Positions 18,580 through 27,703 of a stretch of DNA of 64,000 nt are shown here, piece by piece. The position numbers and the translations under genes are program-made. The notes under the pieces are model-generated. The model had not been told where the DNA came from and ran no database searches. It saw only the letters and a program-made list of their open reading frames with translations. How positions within the stretch are numbered: position 1 is the first letter of the stretch; every line of letters begins with the position of its first letter. The stretch is from Methylomicrobium sp. wino1 (GTDB lineage Bacteria; Pseudomonadota; Gammaproteobacteria; Methylococcales; Methylomonadaceae), in contig NZ_CP024202.1 of assembly GCF_003932755.1 (NCBI RefSeq), positions 1,302,001 through 1,366,000 on the forward strand, written 5' to 3'.

Positions 18580-20781
18580 TCAGTTGGTTTTTTTTAGCAG
18601 TTGTTCCACTTCCGAAGCGGGCAGCGGTCGGCTAAAGAAATAACCCTGGATTTCATTGCAACCATTCCGTGCCAAAAAATCCACCTGCGCCTGTGTTTCA
18701 ACCCCTTCGGCTACCACCTTAAGTTTAAAGTTGTGCGCCATCGCAATAATGGTTAGCACTAAAGTAACATCACCCTCATCCAACGGAATATCGTTGATAA
18801 ATGCCTTATCTATTTTTAGATTATCGAAGGGAAATCGTTTTATGTAGCTCAAACTTGAATAACCCGTGCCGAAATCGTCCATTGAAATTCGAATGCCGAT
18901 ATTCTTTAGCCGGGTCAAAGTAATGGCGATGTTGTCAGGGTCTTTCATCACCGCGCCTTCGGTTACCTCCAAATCCAGAAAACGCGCTTCTAACCCGCTT
19001 TGCAGCAAAACACGGGTAATTGTTTGATCAAACGTTGGGTTATGCAACTGTTTGGGTGAAACATTGACCGCCATGTTGATAGCGGGTAGTCCCGCCAACT
19101 GCCATGCTTTGGCTTGCGAACAGGCCGTATGCAACGCCCATTCGCCAATCGGCAGAATCAAACCGGTATCTTCCGCCAATGGAATGAATTGATCAGGGGG
19201 GATCATGCCTTTTTCCGGATGGTTCCAGCGCAGCAAGGCCTCCACGCCGCTAATTTGTTCACTATGCAAATCGAACTTGGGCTGATAATAGACGACAAAT
19301 TGGCCAAATCGTAAAGCCTGACGCAAGCCGTCTTCCAGCGTCAAACGCTGCATCAGGCGTTGGTTAAACGCTTCGGTATAAAAACTAAAGGTATTTCTAC
19401 CCTTATCCTTAGCGTCATACATGGCGGTATCCGCATGCTGAAGCAGGGTTTCTTTGTTCAACCCATCTTCAGGATAAAAACTGATGCCGATACTTATCGC
19501 CCCTTGCAGAGTGTGCCCATTGAGCTGTAGAGGTTGCGAGACTTCGGTAATGATTCGAGCCGCTATCAAAGCAGCATCGTCGGTTTTGGCAATGCTTGGA
19601 CATACAAAGACAAATTCGTCGCCACCATAACGTGCTACGCTATCACAGGCTCGGACGCAATTCAGCAGTCGCCCGGCAATGATTTTTAGGAATTCATCGC
19701 CCACTGAATGTCCCATCGTGTCATTGATGACTTTAAAGTCATCAAGATCCATAAAAAAGAGGCAGAAGACTTTTTGCTCGCGTTGAGCGGTACTGATGGC
19801 GTTATCAAGACGATCATTGAGAAGATTGCGATTGACCAGTCCGGTTAAATCATCATAACTGGCTCGGTATTCCAACTGTGCCTGATTGGTTTTAAATTCG
19901 GTAATATCGTCAATGATACCGACAAAGTGCGTCACTTCGTCGTTGGCGTTTTTTATTGGCGCAATGGCCAGTTCATTCCAGAACAACGAGCCATCCTTGC
20001 GATAATTACGGATAACGGCATATCCGGTTGTTTTGCGGCGAATGGCTGTTCGGAGGCTCTCCAAGCCAGGCTGATCATGATCCTCGCCCTGCAGAAACGA
20101 AAGGTTGCGGCCATGTACTTCTTCGATGTCGTAACCGGTAATCCGTTTAAACGCCGGGTTGGCATAAACCAGGGGATTGCCGGCTTGCCTGGCATCCGTA
20201 ATGGTAATGCCGTTACGTGCGGCTTCAATGGCTTGATTATGGAGCAACAGGTTTTTATTGGCTTGCGCCAGTTCTGCTGTGCGTTGTTCTATTTTTTCTT
20301 CCAGATGTTCATTGATGGCTTTCAGTTCATCATTCTGTTGCCGGATGATAGCCGATAAGCGTTCCTGTTCTTCACGCAAACGTTTTTGTTGCAGCGCGTT
20401 ATGAACCAATAGTTTTAATTCTTCGTCGTCCCAGGGTTTAGTGCAATAACTGTAAATCCGGCCTTTGTTGACTGCTTCGATAGTCGATTGTAAATCGGCA
20501 TAGCCGGTTAACAAGATGCGCACGGTCTCGGGCCATTGCTCAAGCGCTTGAGCTAAAAATTCGGCGCCGCTCATTGTCGGCATACGCATATCGCAAATAA
20601 TTAAATCAACGACATGCTCTTGCATAACGGTCAAGCCCTCCGCACCGCCCTCCGCAAGATAAAGCGTGTAATTTTCATGCCGAAACAGTCGACGCAAGGC
20701 TTTAAGCACATTGGTGTCATCATCGACAAACAGTAAAGCTGCCTGCCGTCTGTTGGTCATTGACGATTGCGGCGAATTCAT
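18580..20781 (-). CDS. Response regulator with PAS-GGDEF-EAL output
   Basis: 733 residues. N-terminal receiver (FVDDDTNVLKAL, phospho-acceptor in IICDMRMPTMSG, lysine in CTKPWDD) of the type found in RpfG-like regulators, a coiled coil (about 130-175), one PAS domain (about 180-300), GGDEF with intact RYGGDEF and EAL with intact GVEALLRW and DDFGTGYSS. It should link phosphorylation to c-di-GMP turnover. The start overlaps the stop of the upstream histidine kinase by 4 bp (ATGA), so translation is coupled and that kinase is the natural partner. Confidence 0.9.
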   Translation of the reverse strand: MNSPQSSMTNRRQAALLFVDDDTNVLKALRRLFRHENYTLYLAEGGAEGLTVMQEHVVDLIICDMRMPTMSGAEFLAQALEQWPETVRILLTGYADLQSTIEAVNKGRIYSYCTKPWDDEELKLLVHNALQQKRLREEQERLSAIIRQQNDELKAINEHLEEKIEQRTAELAQANKNLLLHNQAIEAARNGITITDARQAGNPLVYANPAFKRITGYDIEEVHGRNLSFLQGEDHDQPGLESLRTAIRRKTTGYAVIRNYRKDGSLFWNELAIAPIKNANDEVTHFVGIIDDITEFKTNQAQLEYRASYDDLTGLVNRNLLNDRLDNAISTAQREQKVFCLFFMDLDDFKVINDTMGHSVGDEFLKIIAGRLLNCVRACDSVARYGGDEFVFVCPSIAKTDDAALIAARIITEVSQPLQLNGHTLQGAISIGISFYPEDGLNKETLLQHADTAMYDAKDKGRNTFSFYTEAFNQRLMQRLTLEDGLRQALRFGQFVVYYQPKFDLHSEQISGVEALLRWNHPEKGMIPPDQFIPLAEDTGLILPIGEWALHTACSQAKAWQLAGLPAINMAVNVSPKQLHNPTFDQTITRVLLQSGLEARFLDLEVTEGAVMKDPDNIAITLTRLKNIGIRISMDDFGTGYSSLSYIKRFPFDNLKIDKAFINDIPLDEGDVTLVLTIIAMAHNFKLKVVAEGVETQAQVDFLARNGCNEIQGYFFSRPLPASEVEQLLKKTN

Positions 20782-22628
20782 ACGTCGACAGGCTGTTCTT
20801 TTTTGGGCAATACCACTCGAAAGGTGGTGCCTTCGCCGATCCGGCTGTCTACCTTAATTTCGCCTTGATGCTTTTTAACGATGCTGTAGGAAACGGACAG
20901 TCCTAGCCCCGTTCCTTTGCCCACCGGTTTAGTGGTAAAGAAAGGGTCGAAAATTTTAATGGCGTGATCGGGCGAAATACCTTGACCCGTATCGCTAACC
21001 TCGACCCAAAGTGTGCCATTTTCGGTGCCAGTACGAACAGTGATAGTGCCTTCGTTTTCAATGGCGTGGGCAGCATTGATCAGCAAATTCATAAATACCT
21101 GATTCAACTGATGCGGCAAACACCAGGCACGCGGGATGTCCCCGTATACTTTGACGACACGGGCTTTGTATTTGATTTCGTTATTGACGATATTCAGTGT
21201 GCTATCCAGGCAGTCGTGCAAATTCGCCCATTGCCACTCGTCGCCGCCGGCATGCGAAAAATCCTTGAGATCCTGAACGATTTTTTTGACGCGCGATGCG
21301 CCCTCGTGAGACTCATTCAATAAATCAAGCACATCGGTTTTTAAAAAAACCAGATCGATTTGCTGCTTGAAATCCTGAATGTGCCGAAGTTGTTCGCCGT
21401 CGGAGCATCCGGCCTCGGTTTTTTCATACATTTCCACCAATGCCAGCAAATCTTCCACATAGGTTTTTAATGAAGTTAGATTGGAGTTGATATAGCCGAT
21501 AGGATTGTTGATTTCGTGCGCGACGCCCGCCGCCAGTTGGCCGATAGAGGACAGCTTTTCCGATTGCACCAATTGCCGCTGAACTTCTTGTATGGTATCG
21601 AGAGCTGTTTGTAATTCCTGATTACGCTGTTTCAGCAAATCTTCGGCATCTTTATGCTGGGTAATATCCACCATGATGCTGTCGATGCGTATCGGTGAAC
21701 CTGTATCATCGCAAACTGCGCACATACGATGAAACAGCCAACGAAGTTCGCCGTCGGGGCGACGAATACGATAGATTATTTTCTGGATACTGTTTGTCAT
21801 TAAATCGGCCAAACTGGCTTCCACCTGCTTTCGATCGATGGGAGCTATAATCTTCAGCCACAACTGCGGGTCATTGAAAAAATCCTCGACCGGACGACCG
21901 GATACCTCATTGGCAGCCTTGTTGAGATACAGCAATCTCATCGTGCCGGGTTCCATCGACCAGACCACGCTATCCAGCGAATTTAAAATGTCGTTGAGGC
22001 GTTTTTCCGACTCAGCCAGTTGTTTATGAGCATCCACTAATTGCCGGTTGGTATTGATATAACGTTCATTGGTGTTGGCAAGTTGTTGGATGCGCTTGCG
22101 TTGGTCAGCATGCAGCCTGATGTTGTCGATCACGAGCGTGATCGGAATAACTAATTTTTGCCCGTGGTCTAAATCCACTCTCGTGTAATTAGACTCATCG
22201 TTAAAACTGTTGACGGATAAGGCGCCAATCAAGCGCTGGCCTATCTGCAATGGCCAGCACAAGGAGGCAACCGGTATGCGGGCATTGGGTTTGGATGTGT
22301 AGCTGTGAAAGCGCGTGTCATTACTGATATCGCCCTTGATCAATAATGCCTGCTGGTTGTCCAATACCCAGCCTATCACGCCGCTGCCGTTGGGTATCGT
22401 GCCGCCGATACATTTTTCAGGCAAACCAATCGCGGCGACTATGGTTAAGCGATTGCCGTCTTCGCCCTGATACAAGACCAATGAACCAGTCTCGGCTCTG
22501 AATCCATCCACAATATGACGCAGCATTTTCTCGAATATCTGGTTTGAACCCTCTTCAAACGCATCGGACTGCCCCAATTGATAGAGGTTATAAATCCAGT
22601 CCCATTGCAGCGATTCATTGAATAACAT
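20778..22628 (-). CDS. GAF-PAS sensor histidine kinase
   Basis: 616 residues without membrane segments. A GAF-like domain (about 25-175), a short coiled coil, a PAS/PAC domain (about 210-335), then a HisKA dimerisation domain with the phospho-accepting histidine in AAGVAHEINNP and an HATPase domain with NLLINAAHAIEN, DTGQGISP and GTGLGLSVSYS. It is a soluble kinase of the NtrB-like branch. It lies 13 bp after the HDOD gene and overlaps the REC-PAS-GGDEF-EAL gene by 4 bp, so all three are probably on one transcript. Confidence 0.9.
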   Translation of the reverse strand: MLFNESLQWDWIYNLYQLGQSDAFEEGSNQIFEKMLRHIVDGFRAETGSLVLYQGEDGNRLTIVAAIGLPEKCIGGTIPNGSGVIGWVLDNQQALLIKGDISNDTRFHSYTSKPNARIPVASLCWPLQIGQRLIGALSVNSFNDESNYTRVDLDHGQKLVIPITLVIDNIRLHADQRKRIQQLANTNERYINTNRQLVDAHKQLAESEKRLNDILNSLDSVVWSMEPGTMRLLYLNKAANEVSGRPVEDFFNDPQLWLKIIAPIDRKQVEASLADLMTNSIQKIIYRIRRPDGELRWLFHRMCAVCDDTGSPIRIDSIMVDITQHKDAEDLLKQRNQELQTALDTIQEVQRQLVQSEKLSSIGQLAAGVAHEINNPIGYINSNLTSLKTYVEDLLALVEMYEKTEAGCSDGEQLRHIQDFKQQIDLVFLKTDVLDLLNESHEGASRVKKIVQDLKDFSHAGGDEWQWANLHDCLDSTLNIVNNEIKYKARVVKVYGDIPRAWCLPHQLNQVFMNLLINAAHAIENEGTITVRTGTENGTLWVEVSDTGQGISPDHAIKIFDPFFTTKPVGKGTGLGLSVSYSIVKKHQGEIKVDSRIGEGTTFRVVLPKKEQPVDV

Positions 22629-22641
22629 GATGCTCTCGAAT

Positions 22642-23454
22642 TTAAAGACTCGCGACGACCTGATTGGCGAATTGGTGGCTGGTGTTGGTCCAGCTTATTG
22701 CTTGATCAATAGGGATATTCAACATCTCAAGTAATTGAGCAACAGCCACCGGATACGCCAAAGTCGGATCATTGCTTTGTTCGGTACGTACCAGCAAATT
22801 GGCCACATGAATCAACAATCCCAACGATATCCCGTCATCTTGCGCGGGTGGGGTTTCATGCTGTTCAATGGCATGCTGGATAGTCATCGGTATGTTCCAA
22901 TGCTTTGCGACATCGCTGCCTATCTCGGTATGATCGAATCCCAAAATTTGCCGTTCCTCTTCAGTTCTGTTTGGATGCGGTTCAGCGGTAATGCGGCTAA
23001 AATCGTCCGGAAATAACAAGACAATGGCCAGCAACCCAATATCATGCAGCAATCCTGCCGTAAAGGCAATGTCCTGATCAATACCGGTATGAATCGCCAG
23101 TTGTCGAGCACACTCCGCTACCGCCATACTGTGCTGCCAAAACTGTGAATAGTCGAAATCTTGACGGCCCAAGGGAAATAGGTTCATAAAGCCAACGCCT
23201 AACAGCAGGTTTTTTACCCGGTTAAGTCCCAACACCACCACCGCTTCCTGCAAAGAACCAATTTCCCGGGACATACCGTAAAAAGGCGAATTGGCGACGC
23301 GTAAAATGCGTACCGCCATGTGCGGGTCTTGACTAATTTTGTTGGCGAGATTGGACAAGTTTTGCTTGTCGGCCGTGAACTGCAAGGCATCTATCAGCAC
23401 GGTGGGTAAGGACGGCAAATCAGCCAGTAGGGTCGCTTGGGATTTCGTATTCAT
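22642..23454 (-). CDS. HDOD domain signalling protein
   Basis: 270 residues, essentially a single HDOD domain: LPSLPTVLIDALQFT at the start, SQDPHMAVRILRVANSPFYG, and an HD-like FTAGLLHDIGLLAIV. HDOD proteins are non-catalytic relatives of HD hydrolases and act as adaptors in signalling, often beside histidine kinases and c-di-GMP proteins. AGAGGT lies upstream of the ATG. It is placed between a REC-PAS protein (upstream) and a sensor kinase (downstream) in one co-oriented run. Confidence 0.88.
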   Translation of the reverse strand: MNTKSQATLLADLPSLPTVLIDALQFTADKQNLSNLANKISQDPHMAVRILRVANSPFYGMSREIGSLQEAVVVLGLNRVKNLLLGVGFMNLFPLGRQDFDYSQFWQHSMAVAECARQLAIHTGIDQDIAFTAGLLHDIGLLAIVLLFPDDFSRITAEPHPNRTEEERQILGFDHTEIGSDVAKHWNIPMTIQHAIEQHETPPAQDDGISLGLLIHVANLLVRTEQSNDPTLAYPVAVAQLLEMLNIPIDQAISWTNTSHQFANQVVASL

Positions 23455-23497
23455 GTCGGCAAAGTTTTACCTCTGTACTTTTCTAAGATAGTCATCG

Positions 23498-24346
23498 TTA
23501 TCTCTTGACTGGCGAAAGCGCCACTATAGTACCTTTTGATTGGCTAAGTTCACCCATAGGGCTTATCCACACGCACATGGTATTACTATTGCCCAAATCT
23601 AAACTGCTGCCATTAAGTTCTGCTGCATTTCCAGAATCCTTGGTTTGCTGTAATACATGCAATAAGGTGACGGGCAAAACACTATTTGCTTGCAGGCCAA
23701 GCAAGCATTCGCCGGGATAACGCTGAAATAGCGTGTCTGCGAGTCGATTGGAGGCGGCGATCATGCGTTGTTCATCAAGGCCAAGAATCGCCACCGGCAT
23801 ATGTTCAAATATTTCCTGGGATATTTCCAGCATCTTGATGTTACGTACGATTTCACGCGTTTTTTGCAGCACTTGTTGTTCCAAACTTTGATTAAGTCTG
23901 GCAAGTAAATCGTTTGAATGTTGGAGCTCTCGGGCCAGTCGATGGTTTTCCTGTTCCATTTCATGATATTCAAACGCTTCGCGGACGTTCTTACGCAGTA
24001 ACTCGTCATCCCACGGCTTAGTCATAAATCGGTAAATCGCCCCTTCATTAATGGCGCTAGTCACCGATTCAAGGTCGGTAAAGCCGGATAGCACCACGCG
24101 TACGGTTTTTGGATAGAGCTCTTTGACTTTGCGCAAAAATTCAACACCGCTCATCTTCGGCATACGCTGATCGGATATGATCAGCGCTATTTTATGATTG
24201 ACCAGTAAATCAAGTGCTTCTTCCGCGCCATTCGCAGTGAATATACTGTAGCCATCCCTACGCAACGTACGTTTCAGAGCATTAATAATGTTCGGTTCGT
24301 CGTCAACCAATAGCAACGTTCTAGAGGTGTGCGTGCTTTCTGCCAT
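23498..24346 (-). CDS. Response regulator with C-terminal PAS domain
   Basis: About 282 residues from the ATG at 24346. The same frame is open to an ATG at 24430, which would add 28 residues of no known type. The receiver (LLVDDEPNIINALKR, ALIISDQRMPKMSG, MTKPWDD) is of the RpfG type and is followed by a coiled coil (about 125-170) and a small PAS-like domain (EHMPVAILGLDEQRM). No output enzyme is present, so it may signal through protein contacts with the neighbouring HDOD protein and kinase. It is the first gene of the minus-strand signalling run. Confidence 0.8.
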   Translation of the reverse strand: MAESTHTSRTLLLVDDEPNIINALKRTLRRDGYSIFTANGAEEALDLLVNHKIALIISDQRMPKMSGVEFLRKVKELYPKTVRVVLSGFTDLESVTSAINEGAIYRFMTKPWDDELLRKNVREAFEYHEMEQENHRLARELQHSNDLLARLNQSLEQQVLQKTREIVRNIKMLEISQEIFEHMPVAILGLDEQRMIAASNRLADTLFQRYPGECLLGLQANSVLPVTLLHVLQQTKDSGNAAELNGSSLDLGNSNTMCVWISPMGELSQSKGTIVALSPVKR

Positions 24347-24623
24347 AACCTTATTTTTACGTATTGTTGGGCTTGTCATGGATTGTATCGGTAAAAACCG
24401 TTTAGTCAAACGCTTAAAATGATCTGACATATGAATTTATAAAAGGCCGCTTTACGAATTACTGCAGACATTTGCTTTTGACAAAGGTAAACGGCAGGTA
24501 GAGGTCGATTTAGTCTATTTCGATTCAAACCCAAAATGACATTGGTGACTGGCTGCTATTGAGAAGTTCGGCATTTGCCGTGAAAACAATTTGGTTTTTT
24601 AAGGACAATTGAAAAGCCGGTAT

Positions 24624-24959
24624 CTAAGGAGAGTCACTTTTTGCCATAGGTGCTATCGTGGTCAGGGCAATGGTTAGAAGACGAATGAAATCGCCATCAC
24701 GATAAGCGGTAGCCCTTCCGGCTTGGGTAATCCGCAACGAATAAATTGCATCAATCCCCGTCGGGGGGTTGACACTAATGATCTTTTCCCACTTTATGCC
24801 GCTGTCCCGATAAACTTGATTCCAGGTCATTTGCCGTATTTTGTTGAGAGAGTCTAAGGCAGCGTGTCTTTCCGGCTTTTGCAGCATAAATAAGTTTTCT
24901 TGAAAAACAGGGTTGTTAAGATCAAGCCTGACCAGTTTATCTTGGTCATTCTTCGCCAC
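24624..24959 (-). CDS. RelE/ParE-fold-like toxin of a type II toxin-antitoxin pair
   Basis: 111 residues starting at a GTG inside the 3' end of the upstream antitoxin-like gene (14-bp overlap). Motifs such as MTWNQVYRDSGIKWEKI, YSLRITQAGRA and YRDGDFIRLLTI match a common family of RelE-like toxin proteins whose partner has an AbrB-type fold. The overlap, small size and order (antitoxin first) support the call; mRNA cleavage activity is only inferred from the fold. Nothing suggests truncation. Confidence 0.65.
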   Translation of the reverse strand: MAKNDQDKLVRLDLNNPVFQENLFMLQKPERHAALDSLNKIRQMTWNQVYRDSGIKWEKIISVNPPTGIDAIYSLRITQAGRATAYRDGDFIRLLTIALTTIAPMAKSDSP

Positions 24960-25224
24960 TTAATTTCTCCAGTATGCTATCCAAATCACTTTCAGCGGGC
25001 TTATTGGTTTGCGCCCAAGACAAGGCATTTTGCAAATCCGTAGCCGCTTTTGGTTGGTGCAGCCAGCTTTCGTTGTCTGGGATGATAGTTGCCGTGCGTA
25101 TTAGCCACACCCCCGGCTCTTGCTCCTCCACTAGCACTTGTCGGCCAGCGTAATGCTTCCCAAGTGAGATTTGCCCATTTGCGCCAATGACTTTGACACT
25201 AGGTTGTGTAGTTGCTCTCGACAT
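24946..25224 (-). CDS. AbrB-like antitoxin
   Basis: 92 residues from the ATG at 25224, preceded by AAGGAGG; the longer frame from 25254 lacks such a site. SVKVIGANGQISLGKHYAGRQVLVE is a short swapped-hairpin AbrB/SpoVT-type DNA-binding segment, and the acidic C-terminal half (ESDLDSILEKLSGEE) is typical of the toxin-binding tail of antitoxins. It is the first gene of the two-gene module and probably represses its own promoter. Confidence 0.65.
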   Translation of the reverse strand: MSRATTQPSVKVIGANGQISLGKHYAGRQVLVEEQEPGVWLIRTATIIPDNESWLHQPKAATDLQNALSWAQTNKPAESDLDSILEKLSGEE

Positions 25225-25514
25225 TGCAACCTCCTTAATAATATAAGAAAGCACTATAGCACCAACATAGAAAACTTAATAGCACCCGACAAGGGGGAAA
25301 ATATTCGCTAAAAACTTAAGCGAAGATAACCGGGGATGTAAGTGAATTTTCAATCTATTTTCAGAAATTCTGGGGACACATAACTTAATTATAATTAAGT
25401 TACCTGATTAGCAAGTTTCTTCAGCTAAAGCCCAAAGATCAGCATATCCTTAGCAGGACGGAGTTCGCAAGCCATGCGCGTCAAGCTAAAAACGGCCAAC
25501 CCACATCACGCTCT

Positions 25515-25817
25515 TTCCCAAGCTCCAGCTCTCATCGTTATACATAAGTCAAAAATTACTGTTTTGCAATCTTAGCCAATGAGGCCTCGATACCATTTTT
25601 TGTCGCCCAACGTTCCCGAGTTCGAAATCGCGATCTGGGGATCGCTCCCACAGAGCATCCGCCCCTTGTGGGAGCGACGCCTTCGTCGCGATTTCGAAGC
25701 CACTGATGTTCAATATCCGCAGATTTATCAAACAGCACCGCTTCCAAGTATACGGCGACCTCTGTTTAGCAAGTTTACCGATACTTGTGTATAACGGCGA
25801 GAGCTCCAGCTTCCTGT
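25515..25817. repeat. Family B MITE-like repeat, copy 1, with an internal REP-like hairpin
   Basis: Core ends are inverted, CGTTATACATAAG (25536-25548) and CTTGTGTATAACG (25784-25796), one mismatch; imperfect inversion continues outward through AAGCTCC/GGAAGCT. Inside lies a long imperfect hairpin at 25621-25698 (arms TTCGAAATCGCGA and TCGCTCCCACA against TGTGGGAGCGA and TCGCGATTTCGAA). A diverged copy is at 48122-48437. Small reading frames inside are by-products of the hairpin and not genes. Confidence 0.65.
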
Positions 25818-25889
25818 GACCGACACAACCTCCGCACATTCTCAATCAATCCCGACTCGCTCGCTCGTTCAATCTTTCTTGATTGTCGG

Positions 25890-25940
25890 GAAGCTAGAGC
25901 TTCCCGAACAGGTTACCCAAGCTGGAGCTTGGGTAACAGC
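25890..25940. repeat. Two adjacent short perfect hairpins
   Basis: GGGAAGCT-AG-AGCTTCCC followed at once by ACCCAAGCT-GG-AGCTTGGGT. Both stems are perfect with 2-nt loops and both contain the same AGCT core. They lie between the family B element and the right arm of family C. Confidence 0.6.
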
Positions 25941-26024
25941 ATATTTTAGTTTTTGCGACTACGACTAGCCCCTGCGCGGACACTTGGCTTCGGTAAGCTG
26001 AAGCATCTTGCTAATCAGGTTAAG

Positions 26025-26483
26025 TTATGTGTCCCCAGAATCCAAGAATCTATCTAAATGCTGTTGCAACAGTTTTTTTACATGGTCGGACTTTATCAAG
26101 TCAAAATAGGTAAGCAACTTTTCCTTGTCCCGCAAGTCGTCCGCCTCTAATTCCCACAAGGCTTTTAAATCATCCTTAATTTCCTCGGCGACCCGTTTAT
26201 CGTCCGCTATCACGTTGTACCTGGAATTAACTAAATCGATCAGTGTTACTTCATTAACCTGGAAATCTTTGCACAGTCCTTGTACATTCTCCTCGAGAAT
26301 TTCTAGCGCCTCATGCTTGTCCAATGCTAGGCAAAGAACATTTTCATAAGTGACTTTCAAATTATAAAAGCTCAGCGCTGTTTCGCTTTCATTTAGGTAT
26401 TCTTGAAGTTCATTTTTCAGCAAATCGAAAAGTTGGATTTTCTCATGCTTAGATAGCATGGAGACGTCGGGAAGCTTGATCAT
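26025..26483 (-). CDS. Hypothetical protein, C-terminus formed by a repeat end
   Basis: 152 residues, highly charged and predicted to be mostly helical (LSKHEKIQLFDLLKNELQEY, then many Leu/Glu/Lys heptad-like segments). I do not recognise a family. The last five codons (DSGDT) and the stop lie inside the right arm of the family C repeat, so the original C-terminus may have been replaced when that element arrived. There is no clear ribosome binding site before the ATG at 26483, and an ATG eight codons later is an alternative start. Confidence 0.45.
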   Translation of the reverse strand: MIKLPDVSMLSKHEKIQLFDLLKNELQEYLNESETALSFYNLKVTYENVLCLALDKHEALEILEENVQGLCKDFQVNEVTLIDLVNSRYNVIADDKRVAEEIKDDLKALWELEADDLRDKEKLLTYFDLIKSDHVKKLLQQHLDRFLDSGDT

Positions 26484-26867
26484 AAAATATCTGCTAATTT
26501 GTAAATTTAAAACGGAACAGTAAGTCCTGAAATCACAGGAGCTAAAAACTTTCTTCCTGATCTTATCGATAGCTGAACGGTCAAACTGATCTGGAAAGGT
26601 TATCCATTTAACGCCCTTGGTCTGGTAAAAAGCTCAACGTCAGCAACCAAGAGTGGCGATTCACGGTCTCGGCCACGCGCAGGCTGTAGCGCCGTGTTGT
26701 GCGGTTGAACGCTGGCGCTTGCTGTAAACAAACTCAGGATCAAGATCTACTCTGATATTCCACTCTATGGCGTCAAAAGACACGCGAATAATGATGCAAT
26801 AGCAGCGATGGTACTTTGCTTGCCAACACCTGATTTCGAATACCCGAAAATTGAAACACCGATAAAT
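26484..26867. other. Intergenic region with a possible degraded P-loop ATPase fragment
   Basis: No intact gene. On the minus strand just after the apaH stop, one frame reads FIGVSIFGYSKSGVGK then QSTIAAIASLFA before a stop near 26767. This resembles a Walker A loop with one extra residue (SGVGKQST instead of GVGKST). The rest, 26484-26750, shows nothing recognisable. It may be the remnant of a decayed accessory gene. Confidence 0.3.
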
Positions 26868-27701
26868 TTAGTTCTTTTTCTGCCTAGGTTTCATAACGCC
26901 TTCGCAATCGATACTGACCCGGAAAATATTCTCGCCCAAATGTAACGCGGTCAATGCGCCGCCCCAGAGACAGCCGGTGTCGATGCAATAACAGTTATTG
27001 CCCCGATAGTAACCGAGCGAGGACCAATGTCCGAATACAATGCGCAGATCGGCGTTTTTGCGGTTGGGTATTTCAAACCAGGGTTTTAGACTCTTGGGTT
27101 GGGTTCCTGGCGGACCGTTATGAATAAAATCGAGCTTACCGTTGTCATCGCAATAGCGCATGCGCGTAAAACAATTGATAATAAAACGCAGGCGCTCGAC
27201 GCCTTTTAATTGAGGCGACCATAAGTTCGGTTTGTTGCCGTACATGTCCTTGAGAAAATTGGCATAATTGGAATCTTGCAGCGCATTTTCCGACAGAGCG
27301 GCCATTTCGAGGGCTGTATTGAAATCCCATTGCGGCGGCAAACCGGCATGCACGAGACAAAAGTCGTCATTGTAATGAAACAGCGGCCGGTGTCTAAGCC
27401 AATCGAGCAGTTCGTCGCGGTCCGGTGCATCGAGGATCTCGCTCAACGAGTCTTTTTTGCGTTCGGATCTAATCGAGCAAGCCGTGGCAAGTAAGTGTAA
27501 ATCATGATTGCCTAGCACGGTCACGGCCGAGGAACCTAGAGATCTTACGAAGCGCAGGGTTTCCAGCGATTTCGGGCCGCGGTTGACCAAGTCGCCCGCA
27601 AACCAGATTTGGTCGGAGCGTTCATTGAATTGAAGCGCATCCAACAGTCTGAGTAAGTCGTCGTAGCAACCTTGAATATCGCCGATCGCGTAAATGGACA
27701 T
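26868..27701 (-). CDS. apaH: Bis(5'-nucleosyl)-tetraphosphatase, symmetrical
   Basis: 277 residues, the normal length for ApaH. Metallophosphoesterase motifs in order: YAIGDIQGCYDDL at the start, FAGDLVNRGPKSLETL, TVLGNHDLHLLA, VHAGLPPQWD and FGHWSSLGYY. It cleaves Ap4A and related alarmones to two ADP in the cytoplasm. Its start lies 2 bp after the apaG stop, the standard apaG-apaH order of gammaproteobacteria. A possible ATPase remnant follows its stop. Confidence 0.95.
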   Translation of the reverse strand: MSIYAIGDIQGCYDDLLRLLDALQFNERSDQIWFAGDLVNRGPKSLETLRFVRSLGSSAVTVLGNHDLHLLATACSIRSERKKDSLSEILDAPDRDELLDWLRHRPLFHYNDDFCLVHAGLPPQWDFNTALEMAALSENALQDSNYANFLKDMYGNKPNLWSPQLKGVERLRFIINCFTRMRYCDDNGKLDFIHNGPPGTQPKSLKPWFEIPNRKNADLRIVFGHWSSLGYYRGNNCYCIDTGCLWGGALTALHLGENIFRVSIDCEGVMKPRQKKN

Positions 27702-27703
27702 GG

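Larger units (their letters stand above)
25367..26041. repeat. Family C inverted repeat pair (GGGGACACATAACTTA type)
   Basis: The left arm (25367-25424) contains ATTCTGGGGACACATAACTT, then a perfect 20-bp palindrome overlapping it (AACTTAATTA / TAATTAAGTT), then CCTGATTAGCAAG and TTCAGCT. The right arm (25996-26041) is its reverse complement without the palindrome: AGCTGAAG, CTTGCTAATCAGG, then TAAGTTATGTGTCCCCAGAA. Ends of this type are familiar around IS200/REP-associated (Y1) transposases, but no transposase frame lies between the arms, which instead enclose a family B element. It is a probable remnant or non-autonomous unit. Confidence 0.7.

Noticed and set aside
25549-25845. Short frames on both strands in the family B repeat
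   Set aside because: They derive from the REP-like hairpin and mirror each other.
25367-26041. Repeat cluster considered as a CRISPR array
   Set aside because: Repeats are inverted and unequal in spacing; no regular repeat-spacer pattern and no cas genes.
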